This document shows, in pieces, positions 1-5,111 of a stretch of 6,038 nucleotides of DNA. Under the pieces are notes generated by a model that was not told the DNA's origin, did no database searches, and saw only the letters and a list, made by a program, of their open reading frames with translations. Origin of the DNA: an uncultured Actinomycetes bacterium (GTDB taxonomy: Bacteria; Actinomycetota; Actinomycetes; S36-B12; UBA5976). Position numbers and translations under genes: made by a program. Where the stretch lies: positions 1-6,038 of the forward strand of contig CALBND010000085.1 of assembly GCA_937896305.1 (NCBI GenBank), in the 5' to 3' direction. The first letter of the stretch is position 1; each line of letters starts with the position of its first letter.

Positions 1-285
1 ATTATCTATTTTCCAACCTTCATTTAAGACTAATTTAGAAACTTCTGACAAAATTTTTATTCCACTAGCACCTTTCCATTCGGGTTTATCAGTTCCAATA
101 TTTGAACCTAGATCACCTAAACCTGCAGCAGAAAGCAAAGCATCTGCGCAAGCGTGTGCTACGACATCTCCATCTGAATGCCCTGCCAAACCAATTTCGT
201 TTGGCCAATTTAACCCAGCCAAATTTAATTCTCTACCATTTTCAAATGGATGAACGTCAACTCCAACACCTATTCTATTTGCCAT
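1..285 (-). CDS. ispF: IspF, 2-C-methyl-D-erythritol 2,4-cyclodiphosphate synthase (N-terminal 95 residues, cut by window edge)
   Basis: This enzyme of the cytosolic MEP isoprenoid pathway converts CDP-methylerythritol 2-phosphate to the 2,4-cyclodiphosphate, releasing CMP. The visible 95 codons, of about 155-160 usual for the family, carry the N-terminal metal-site motif DVHPF (D10, H12) and GHSDGDVVAHA, whose H44 should be the third metal ligand. GDLGSNIGTDKPEWKGAS follows at residues 57-74. The ATG start (283-285) is supported by a GAGGG Shine-Dalgarno on the minus strand (291-295) five bases upstream, and by the family-typical start a few residues before the DVH motif. The gene overlaps the end of ispD by 11 nt, so translation is probably coupled and both are read from the carD side. 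The reading frame is open to base 1, so the truncation comes only from the window border. Identification is secure. Confidence 0.96.
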   Translation of the reverse strand, partial: MANRIGVGVDVHPFENGRELNLAGLNWPNEIGLAGHSDGDVVAHACADALLSAAGLGDLGSNIGTDKPEWKGASGIKILSEVSKLVLNEGWKIDN

Positions 286-997
286 CTTTTCCCTCTTTTT
301 TGTTAAAAAAATTTATTGCGTTTTCTAAATCAAATTGAGTTGTGATTTTAAATGATTCTACCGAACCCTCTACTGTGCTAACTTCAATTCCAGCTAATTC
401 GGCTAGTCCTGCATCATCTGTGGCAGGTTGCAGATCAGATCTTGAGTAGATCTCTGACAAAACTTCTCTAGCGAAACCTTGAGGGGTTTGCACTGCCCTT
501 AATGTTGATCGATCTAAAGTTTTTTTAATTTTATTATTTTCAGTTATTTCTTTAATTGTGTCTGAAACAGAAATCACTGGAATCACAGCTTTAGCACCTT
601 TATCTAATTCATTAATTACATTCTCAAACACACTTGTTGGAACAAATGGTCTTGCAGCATCATGAACCAAAACAAATTCATCTAGTTGATCTAAAGCCAA
701 TAAAGCATTCTTAACCGAATCGGTTCTAGTTTCTCCACCTTCAACAATATCGACTGGAATTTTCTTATTTTCATCACGCATTGCACGATCAATTTCAGCA
801 AGAGCTTCAGATTCAAAGTCTTTAGGAATTGCCACAATAATGTGGCCAACTCTTTTATTTTTTAATACTTGTTTAATTGCAAGAGTTAAAAGAGAGTAAT
901 TATTTATATTTACAAATGCTTTTGGTTTGTTTTCGCCTAACCGTTCGCCCATACCTGCGGCCGGTATTACGACACATACGTTGGTAGTGGCGCTCAC
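275..997 (-). CDS. ispD: IspD, 2-C-methyl-D-erythritol 4-phosphate cytidylyltransferase
   Basis: This enzyme transfers CMP from CTP to MEP, giving CDP-methylerythritol, two steps before IspF in the same pathway. The 240-residue length is normal. The nucleotide-binding loop PAAGMGERLGENKPKAF spans residues 12-28, with R19 and K26 matching the catalytic Arg and Lys of the E. coli enzyme. Further signatures are VEGGETRTDSV (85-95), VHDAARPFV (111-119, D113), DRSTLRAVQTPQGF (162-175, R163), TDDAGLAE (193-200) and FKITTQFDL (216-224, K218). Translation starts at a GTG (995-997). No strong Shine-Dalgarno precedes it, only a weak AAAGA-like stretch, and the carD stop lies 10 nt upstream, so coupling to carD translation is likely. 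The stop is TAG at 275-277, inside the start region of ispF. All key residues are present and the gene looks functional. Confidence 0.97.
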   Translation of the reverse strand: MSATTNVCVVIPAAGMGERLGENKPKAFVNINNYSLLTLAIKQVLKNKRVGHIIVAIPKDFESEALAEIDRAMRDENKKIPVDIVEGGETRTDSVKNALLALDQLDEFVLVHDAARPFVPTSVFENVINELDKGAKAVIPVISVSDTIKEITENNKIKKTLDRSTLRAVQTPQGFAREVLSEIYSRSDLQPATDDAGLAELAGIEVSTVEGSVESFKITTQFDLENAINFFNKKEGKDGK

Positions 998-1007
998 AAA
1001 AGAATCT

Positions 1008-1490
1008 TTAGGAAGCTAAAACCTCGTCAAGCAACGCTTCAGCATTTACTTCATTGGTTCTTTCAGCTAAAGCTAATTCGCTAACGAGAATTTGACGAGC
1101 CTTGGCAAGCATTCTTTTTTCACCAGCAGAAAGTCCACGATCTTGGTCTCTTCTCCAAAGATCTCTTACTACTTCAGCTACTTTCATGACATCGCCAGAA
1201 GCTAATTTTTCAAGATTTGCTTTATAACGACGTGACCAGTTTGTTGGCTCTTCTGTATATGGTTGACGAAGTACGTCGAAAACTTTTTCTAAACCTTCAG
1301 CGTTTACTACATCTCTCACCCCGACGAGATCTACATTGTCAGCTGGGACTCTCACAGTTAAATCGCCTTGTTTAACTCTTAATACTAAATATTTACGTTC
1401 AACGCCTTTGATGTTTCTAGATTCAATTGCTTCGATTACTGCTGCGCCGTGATGGGGATATACGACTGTTTCGCCAACTTTAAAGGCCAT
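1008..1490 (-). CDS. carD: CarD family RNA-polymerase-binding transcription regulator
   Basis: CarD binds the RNA polymerase beta subunit and the upstream edge of the promoter bubble, stabilising open complexes at many promoters in actinobacteria, including rRNA promoters. The 160-residue product is very close to mycobacterial CarD (162 aa). The N-terminal Tudor-like RNAP-interaction domain (about 1-60) holds VGETVVYPHHGAA, R25 and R47, the positions that contact the beta subunit in M. tuberculosis. The C-terminal helical DNA-binding domain holds TEEPTNWSRRYKANLEKL with W85, the wedge residue, plus K125 in LSAGEKRMLAKARQ. The ATG is preceded by GAAGGG (minus strand, about 1501-1506), about 10 nt upstream, and an extended -10 lies further up. 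It is the first gene of an apparent carD-ispD-ispF unit, an order I recall from other actinobacteria. Identification is certain from motifs and length. Confidence 0.98.
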   Translation of the reverse strand: MAFKVGETVVYPHHGAAVIEAIESRNIKGVERKYLVLRVKQGDLTVRVPADNVDLVGVRDVVNAEGLEKVFDVLRQPYTEEPTNWSRRYKANLEKLASGDVMKVAEVVRDLWRRDQDRGLSAGEKRMLAKARQILVSELALAERTNEVNAEALLDEVLAS

Positions 1491-1518
1491 TTAGTAGAAA
1501 CCCTTCGTTAATTCCTCA

Positions 1519-1527
1519 ATTCTACCA
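1519..1527 (-). promoter_or_regulatory. Candidate extended -10 promoter of carD-ispD-ispF
   Basis: Read on the minus strand, the sequence is TGG followed by TAGAAT, a TGn-extended -10 fitting the actinobacterial TAnnnT pattern. It would start RNA near position 1512 and leave a leader of about 22 nt containing the GAAGGG ribosome binding site of carD. A good -35 is not visible: the 17-bp-spaced position reads AACCGC and lies in the GC-rich palindrome. Lack of a -35 is tolerated in extended -10 promoters. Confidence 0.5.
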
Positions 1528-1538
1528 GTCCAATACTG

Positions 1539-1546
1539 ACCGCGGT
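1539..1546. promoter_or_regulatory. GC-rich palindrome ACCGCGGT between divergent carD and lipoprotein promoters
   Basis: ACCGCGGT is a perfect 8-bp palindrome and a conspicuous GC island in an AT-rich intergenic region. It overlaps the -35 position of both outward-facing candidate promoters (1542-1547 at 17-bp spacing in each direction). Around it are TGACC (1537-1541), GGTTCA (1544-1549) and TGACC (1550-1554), which look like related half-sites. This could be an operator for a regulator acting on both genes; the regulator is unknown. The short length means chance is possible. Confidence 0.3.
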
Positions 1547-1564
1547 TCATGACCTCAGGGTTTG

Positions 1565-1570
1565 TAGAAT
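1565..1570 (+). promoter_or_regulatory. Candidate -10 element giving a leaderless lipoprotein mRNA
   Basis: TAGAAT fits the TAnnnT -10 pattern and ends 7 nt before the ATG at 1578. Transcription would begin at or one base before that ATG, producing a leaderless message, a common form in actinobacteria. No good -35 is visible (GCGGTT at 17-bp spacing). The nearest Shine-Dalgarno-like bases, AGGG at 1557-1560, would lie upstream of the transcript. Confidence 0.45.
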
Positions 1571-1577
1571 CTTGATT

Positions 1578-2396
1578 ATGCGAAAAATTCTCTCATTATT
1601 TGCAGTTTCTTCAGTCTTGGTTTTATTAAGTGCATGTGCATCTGGTCCCAATGCAATAACTAACACACAAGGTCCTGTTGGTAGTGGTGACAATACAAAA
1701 ATCGGAAATATTTATGTACAAAATGTTGTTATTGTAAAAGGTGAAGCAAATACCGGCACAGTGGTTGCAACTATAAGTAATAGTGGAAATGTTGAAGATC
1801 AGTTAGTAAATGTTTTAGTTGAAAATCCAGCACCTAAGGCAATTATTTTTAATCCTACAAATGAGATTTCAATTCCTGCTAAGTCCTTTATCAATCTAGG
1901 ATTCAACACAGAATCTCCCCATGTGGATTTAATTGAATTTTCACCAAGACAATCAAGTTTTGTGAAAATTAAATTTGTATTTAAAGAAGCTGGAATTGTT
2001 GACCAAACAGTTTTAGTAGTTCCAAACGAAGGTATTTATACAAATAGCAATCCCATTTCTCAAGCTCCCAAGTCTGCTGCAGAAGAGGGACGCCAAATTA
2101 TTGCTGGATCACTCAGTGGAGTCAGTGTCACTGTTTTAAATGGAACCAGACGATCAGGTTTTGCTAGAAGTACTGGAGATTATTTTGAATTGCAAGGTAT
2201 GAAAATTGTTGATATTGCTGACGCTGAAAACAAAGACACTGCCCAAACTCAAATTCTTTACGCACCAGGAAATCTTGCAAAAGCTGAAGCTCTAGCAAAA
2301 CTATTAACTGTAGGAATTCTGGTAGAAGATCCTAATTTAACTGCAGCAAATATTGTGGTTACTTTGGGCAATGATGCCCCATTTAATCTTTTCTAA
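1578..2396 (+). CDS. Predicted lipoprotein with N-terminal beta-rich domain and C-terminal LytR_C-type domain
   Basis: The 272-residue product begins with a basic MRK, a hydrophobic stretch (about 5-17) and the lipobox LSAC. Acylation at C20 should anchor it to the outer face of the cytoplasmic membrane. Residues about 39-150 form a beta-strand-rich domain (IGNIYVQNVVIV, NSGNVEDQLVNVLVENP, IPAKSFINLGF) resembling the PCu(A)C/DUF461-like lipoproteins of actinobacteria. It lacks the Met/His copper ligands, with one His and no internal Met, so copper binding is unlikely. A Ser/Pro/Asn-rich linker (about 153-178) leads to a LytR_C-like domain (about 181-268): VTVLNGTRRSGFARSTGDYFE, TQILYAPGNLAKAEALAKLL and IVVTLGNDAP match the VLNGT...G-A, T-I-Y--G---A--LA and V-LG-D pattern. 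LytR_C usually follows the LCP catalytic domain, absent here, so no ligase activity is implied. An in-frame TTG at 1572 is a possible alternative start; ATG 1578 is preferred. Specific function is unknown. Confidence 0.88.
   Translation: MRKILSLFAVSSVLVLLSACASGPNAITNTQGPVGSGDNTKIGNIYVQNVVIVKGEANTGTVVATISNSGNVEDQLVNVLVENPAPKAIIFNPTNEISIPAKSFINLGFNTESPHVDLIEFSPRQSSFVKIKFVFKEAGIVDQTVLVVPNEGIYTNSNPISQAPKSAAEEGRQIIAGSLSGVSVTVLNGTRRSGFARSTGDYFELQGMKIVDIADAENKDTAQTQILYAPGNLAKAEALAKLLTVGILVEDPNLTAANIVVTLGNDAPFNLF
2366..2379 (+). terminator. Weak hairpin inside the end of the lipoprotein gene, possible terminator
   Basis: GGGCA, loop ATGA, TGCCC form a 5-bp GC-rich stem with a 4-nt loop, followed on the plus strand by a T-leaning stretch (CATTTAATCTTTTC). 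It lies within the final codons of the lipoprotein gene, where the gap to the converging regX3 gene is only 2 nt, so a stand-alone terminator has no room. The stem is short and the T run interrupted; it also encodes LGNDAP of the LytR_C-like domain, so protein constraint alone could explain it. Confidence 0.25.
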
Positions 2397-2398
2397 TA

Positions 2399-3082
2399 TT
2401 ATTTAACGTTTTCAAATTTATACCCAAGACCTCTAATAGTCATTATGTGTTTTGGATTAGCTGCATCTTTTTCAACTCGAGACCGTAACCTTTTAACGTG
2501 AACATCCAGTGTTTTAGTGTCACCAAAGTAATCACTGCCCCAAATGCGGTCTATTAACTGTGCTCTTGTTAAAACTCGTCCAGAATTTTGCATCAAATAA
2601 ACTAATAAATCAAATTCTTTTAAAGGCAAAGATTGTTCTTGCCCGTCAATAGTTACGGTATGTCTTTCAGTGTCGATTCTTACTGGTCCAATTTCTAGAA
2701 TTGAGGTCTTTTCTTCAACTCCCCCAACTCTTCTCAGTATTGCTTTAATTCGTGCAGTTAATTCTCTACTTGAAAATGGCTTGGTTATGTAATCATCTGC
2801 GCCTATTTCTAAACCTAAAACTTTATCTAATTCTGTGTCTTTAGCAGTTAACATTATTATCGGAACTTTAGTCATAGTTCTTAATTTTTTACAAACCTCT
2901 AAACCAGATAATCCAGGTAACATCACATCAAGTAAAACTAAATCAGCACCTTCTCGTTCAAATTTTTCGATTGCTTCGTTGCCATCAGAGGCTAAAACAA
3001 TTTCATATCCTTCTTTGGACAAAATAAAAGCAACACCTTCTCTAAAGGATTCTTCATCTTCGACAATAAGAATTTTTGTCAT
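2399..3082 (-). CDS. regX3: RegX3/PhoP-type OmpR-family response regulator
   Basis: This DNA-binding response regulator is likely phosphorylated by SenX3 and controls phosphate-starvation genes, as RegX3 does in mycobacteria. The 227-residue length equals that of M. tuberculosis RegX3. The receiver domain (1-118) has the acidic pocket E8-D9, phospho-acceptor D52 in LLDVMLPG, switch T79 in MLTAKD and K101 in ITKPF. The winged-helix DNA-binding domain (about 128-226) shows LPLKEFDLLVYLM, GRVLTRAQLIDRIWG, the recognition region TKTLDVHVKRLRSRVE, and the wing TIRGLGYKFE. The ATG overlaps the senX3 stop as ATGA, and AGGAG (minus strand, 3091-3095) sits 8 nt upstream inside senX3. The two proteins are thus co-transcribed and translationally coupled. 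The gene ends 2 nt from the end of the convergent lipoprotein gene. OmpR-family subtype is assigned from strong resemblance to RegX3 and the neighbouring senX3 and phoU. Confidence 0.95.
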   Translation of the reverse strand: MTKILIVEDEESFREGVAFILSKEGYEIVLASDGNEAIEKFEREGADLVLLDVMLPGLSGLEVCKKLRTMTKVPIIMLTAKDTELDKVLGLEIGADDYITKPFSSRELTARIKAILRRVGGVEEKTSILEIGPVRIDTERHTVTIDGQEQSLPLKEFDLLVYLMQNSGRVLTRAQLIDRIWGSDYFGDTKTLDVHVKRLRSRVEKDAANPKHIMTIRGLGYKFENVK

Positions 3083-4221
3083 GATCTCATCTCCTGACTA
3101 GTTTCGGCTTTGCTTCCTTCATTAATTTTTGGAAATTTCATTGTAAATGTAGAACCTTGACCAGGAACCGACCAAACTGTTACTTCGCCGCCATGGTTTT
3201 CGCATACATGCTTAACAATTGCTAACCCTAAACCAGTTCCACCTTTTTCTCTAGATCGAGCTGGATCAACTCTATAGAATCTTTCAAAAACTCTTCCTTG
3301 ATCTTCTAATGAAATTCCTGTTCCTTGATCTGAAACAGTTATTTCTATAACATTACTAATTAATTTTGCGCCAATAGTAATTCTGGTGCTGGGTTGAGAA
3401 AAAGTAATAGCATTTGTTAATAGATTTCTAGCTGCCATTACTAATTGGTAGTGATCTCCCACTATTTTAATACCAGGAGCTTTGACTTTATATATTTCTA
3501 TATTTTGCAGATCAGCTAAAAGTTGAACTGCGTCAACAGAATCATTAATTACTCGATCAACATCGACAATTGAAGCACTTGCTAAAGGATCATCTGCTTG
3601 CACTTGGGATAAATCAATAATATCTCTTATTACGTTTGTTAGTCTTTTTGTTTCAGGTCCAATTCGTTTTGCAAATTTCTTAACCGTTTCAGTGTCATCG
3701 TCTGCTTCTTCAATTGCCTCGGCTAATAAGGAGAGGGCTCCGACTGGTGTTTTTAATTCGTGACTTATGTTCACAACAAAATCTCTACGAACTGCTTCAA
3801 TTCTTCCAAGAACTGTATTATCTTGAGCCCAAACTAATACATCTCCTCTTTCTAACTTTAAGGCCCAAACCGTTAAATTTAGTTGCGAAATCCCTAGAGG
3901 TCTTCTAGCCTTCACATCTTTCAAAATTGGATTATTTATTTTTCGAACCGCATTAACAATACTTTCTATTGCCTCAACTTGAATTCTTTCGTCACGAACG
4001 ATATTTGAACTTATTGTATTTTCTGAAGCATATTTAACTCTGTTATCGGCATCAATCCAGATCACAATGTTTGGCAGAGACCTAATTAGTCTCGAAATGC
4101 CTTGCGTCAAGTCATTTACGGAATTTACATTTCCTTGTTCAGTCTTTTTGGTTGTCGTTAAAAAAGTTCGAATTCCCAGACCAAGGACTAGACCAAGAGC
4201 CAGCATTAAGAAAAGGTCCAT
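3079..4221 (-). CDS. senX3: SenX3-type sensor histidine kinase
   Basis: This membrane sensor kinase pairs with RegX3 and senses phosphate status, probably through PhoU and the Pst transporter by analogy with mycobacteria. The 380-residue protein has one clear N-terminal hydrophobic segment (about 3-17) and almost no extracellular part, as expected for a kinase that senses through partner proteins. A PAS-like region follows (about 44-140, NIVIWIDADNRVKYASEN). The HisKA domain carries FVVNISHELKTPVGAL with phospho-acceptor H154. The ATPase domain shows the N box NLLTNAITFS (N266, N270), the G1 box DQGTGIS (298-304), the F box VFERFYR (311-317) and the G2 box GGTGLGLAIVKH (327-338). ARRDFVxNxSHELKTPVGA-like wording is close to mycobacterial SenX3 (410 aa). 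The start ATG has only GGGG directly before it, with a -10 hexamer 6 nt upstream, suggesting a leaderless message. Its end overlaps regX3 by 4 nt. Confidence 0.95.
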   Translation of the reverse strand: MDLFLMLALGLVLGLGIRTFLTTTKKTEQGNVNSVNDLTQGISRLIRSLPNIVIWIDADNRVKYASENTISSNIVRDERIQVEAIESIVNAVRKINNPILKDVKARRPLGISQLNLTVWALKLERGDVLVWAQDNTVLGRIEAVRRDFVVNISHELKTPVGALSLLAEAIEEADDDTETVKKFAKRIGPETKRLTNVIRDIIDLSQVQADDPLASASIVDVDRVINDSVDAVQLLADLQNIEIYKVKAPGIKIVGDHYQLVMAARNLLTNAITFSQPSTRITIGAKLISNVIEITVSDQGTGISLEDQGRVFERFYRVDPARSREKGGTGLGLAIVKHVCENHGGEVTVWSVPGQGSTFTMKFPKINEGSKAETSQEMRS

Positions 4222-4227
4222 ACCCCA

Positions 4228-4233
4228 AGATTA
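4228..4233 (-). promoter_or_regulatory. Candidate -10 element for leaderless senX3-regX3 mRNA
   Basis: Read on the minus strand, TAATCT (TAnnnT pattern) is followed by six bases and then the senX3 ATG, which places the predicted transcript start on the A of the start codon. No spaced Shine-Dalgarno is available for this ATG; the GGGG is too close. The -35 position reads CTCTGA, a poor match. Confidence 0.45.
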
Positions 4234-4272
4234 GTTGAGTATGCCTACTTTCAGAGAGCTACGTAAGTGATT

Positions 4273-4288
4273 AAGCAAAAATTTGCTT
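4273..4288. repeat. Perfect 7-bp inverted repeat in the senX3-phoU intergenic region
   Basis: AAGCAAA, a 2-bp centre AA, then TTTGCTT make a 16-bp dyad about 50 bp upstream of senX3 and 98 bp upstream of phoU. Its dyad form and its place between divergent genes suggest an operator for a dimeric regulator acting on one or both. As RNA it would have only a 2-nt loop, so a DNA site is more plausible than a terminator. It does not resemble the GTTCA-type direct repeats known as PHO boxes in Streptomyces. Chance is possible in AT-rich DNA. Confidence 0.4.
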
Positions 4289-4359
4289 GCGGTTTAGCCA
4301 ATATTCATATTTTTGGACTTTCCGTGTCATAAATAATGCGAATAGACCAGTAAGGAGAA

Positions 4360-4365
4360 TATGAT
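4360..4365 (+). promoter_or_regulatory. Candidate -10 element of phoU
   Basis: TATGAT matches the -10 consensus at five of six bases and would start RNA near 4372, leaving a leader of about 15 nt that contains the GAGGAG ribosome binding site. No convincing -35 lies upstream. The rest of the 165-bp divergent region 4222-4386 holds the inverted repeat and the senX3 promoter; I see no RNA gene or ORF of substance in it. Confidence 0.4.
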
Positions 4366-4375
4366 TTAGGGTAAC

Positions 4376-4381
4376 GAGGAG
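4376..4381 (+). promoter_or_regulatory. Shine-Dalgarno that decides the GTG start of phoU
   Basis: GAGGAG lies 5 nt before the GTG at 4387. An overlapping ATG at 4385 is out of frame, reaches a stop after nine codons, and is only 3 nt from this site, so the GTG is the real start. Confidence 0.7.
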
Positions 4382-4386
4382 TTAAT

Positions 4387-5043
4387 GTGCGAGATCTTTT
4401 TCAAGAAGAACTAGATGCCATTAATGCTGACATCTCTCAGATGGCTGATTTTGTAATGAAAGCAATAAGTAGAGCAACAGAATCATTATTATTTGCAGAC
4501 CGCGATATTGCCGAAAGTGTTATTGAATCTGATGTAATCCTAAATGATTTAGCTGCCACACTTGATGAGCGTTGCATAATTTTAACTTCCAAACAACAGC
4601 CTGCAGCAATGCAATTAAGAAAAATTTTAGGAAGCATGAGAATCGCAAGTTCTATGGAACGAATGGGTGATTTAGCGGTACACGTTGCTAAATCTGCACG
4701 ACTTCGTTATCCAGCAAGATCTATTCCTGATGAATTAGTGGAAACTTTCAGAACTCTTGGACATTTAGCAGAAGATATAACAAATCAATTAAAATCTTTA
4801 ATTAATAATCCAGATGTTAATTCTGCAACCTCAATTCAAAAAGCAGATGACAAGATTGATGCAATACACAGAGAGTTATTCAGAATAGTGCTTGATCCTA
4901 AATGGAGTCATGGAGTTGAAGCAGCAGTTGATGTCACTTTGCTTTCAAGATACTATGAAAGATTTGCAGATCATGCTGTAAGTATCGCCAGAAGAATTTC
5001 ACACGTAATAACTGGCGAAGCATATATCGATACTCATATTTAA
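4387..5043 (+). CDS. phoU: PhoU, phosphate signalling regulator
   Basis: PhoU is a cytoplasmic helical-bundle protein that links the Pst phosphate transporter to the phosphate sensor kinase and represses the response when phosphate is plentiful. The 218-residue product has the usual two tandem three-helix PhoU repeats (about 10-105 and 120-210). Each repeat carries the metal-cluster motif E-R-x-x-D at the matching place: ERMGDLAVHVAK (E91, D95) and ERFADHAVSIARR (E191, D195). The N-terminus RDLFQEELDAINADISQMADFV is typical of actinobacterial PhoU. The start is a GTG with a strong GAGGAG upstream. It is divergent from senX3-regX3 across 165 bp, placing modulator and two-component system under neighbouring promoters. 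No pst genes are visible in the window. Both halves are intact and no terminator hairpin is evident after its stop. Confidence 0.96.
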   Translation: MRDLFQEELDAINADISQMADFVMKAISRATESLLFADRDIAESVIESDVILNDLAATLDERCIILTSKQQPAAMQLRKILGSMRIASSMERMGDLAVHVAKSARLRYPARSIPDELVETFRTLGHLAEDITNQLKSLINNPDVNSATSIQKADDKIDAIHRELFRIVLDPKWSHGVEAAVDVTLLSRYYERFADHAVSIARRISHVITGEAYIDTHI

Positions 5044-5092
5044 ATCTCAATTTTTCTCACAAACTTCTGCCTCAAAATGTAAATTAAATACT

Positions 5093-5105
5093 GATAATGG
5101 ATAAT
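5093..5105 (+). promoter_or_regulatory. Tandem -10-like repeats upstream of mshA
   Basis: GATAATG GATAAT repeats a -10-like hexamer with a 7-bp period. The second copy (5100-5105) ends 6 nt before the mshA ATG, so a start from it would be leaderless; the first (5093-5098) would start RNA about 7 nt earlier. No clear -35 is present. The remainder of the 68-bp phoU-mshA gap (5044-5111) shows no hairpin or ORF. Confidence 0.4.
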
Positions 5106-5111
5106 TGAAGT

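Noticed and set aside
102..338. Plus-strand open frame of 78 codons
   Set aside because: It lies opposite the well-supported ispF start and ispD end, and its product has no recognisable motif; it is an antisense shadow.
430..460. Clustered AGATC and AGATCT words
   Set aside because: They lie inside ispD and are explained by its coding sequence; no longer repeat or array is formed.
2835..3101. Plus-strand open frame of 88 codons
   Set aside because: It is antisense to the conserved receiver domain of regX3, with low-complexity Ser-rich content and no family resemblance.
3714..3908. Plus-strand open frame of 64 codons
   Set aside because: It is antisense to the HisKA and PAS-like parts of senX3 and shows no domain features.
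4313..4337. TTGGAC and AATAAT as a -35/-10 pair for phoU
   Set aside because: The spacing is only 13 bp and the -35 match is poor; TATGAT at 4360-4365 fits the leader better.
4385..4414. ATG at 4385 overlapping the phoU GTG
   Set aside because: It is out of frame with phoU, stops after nine codons and is too close to the GAGGAG site.
4437..4637. Minus-strand open frame of 66 codons
   Set aside because: It is antisense to the first half of phoU, whose metal motifs and length are intact.
5044..5111. Possible intrinsic terminator between phoU and mshA
   Set aside because: There is a run of five T at 5051-5055 but no GC-rich stem precedes it.
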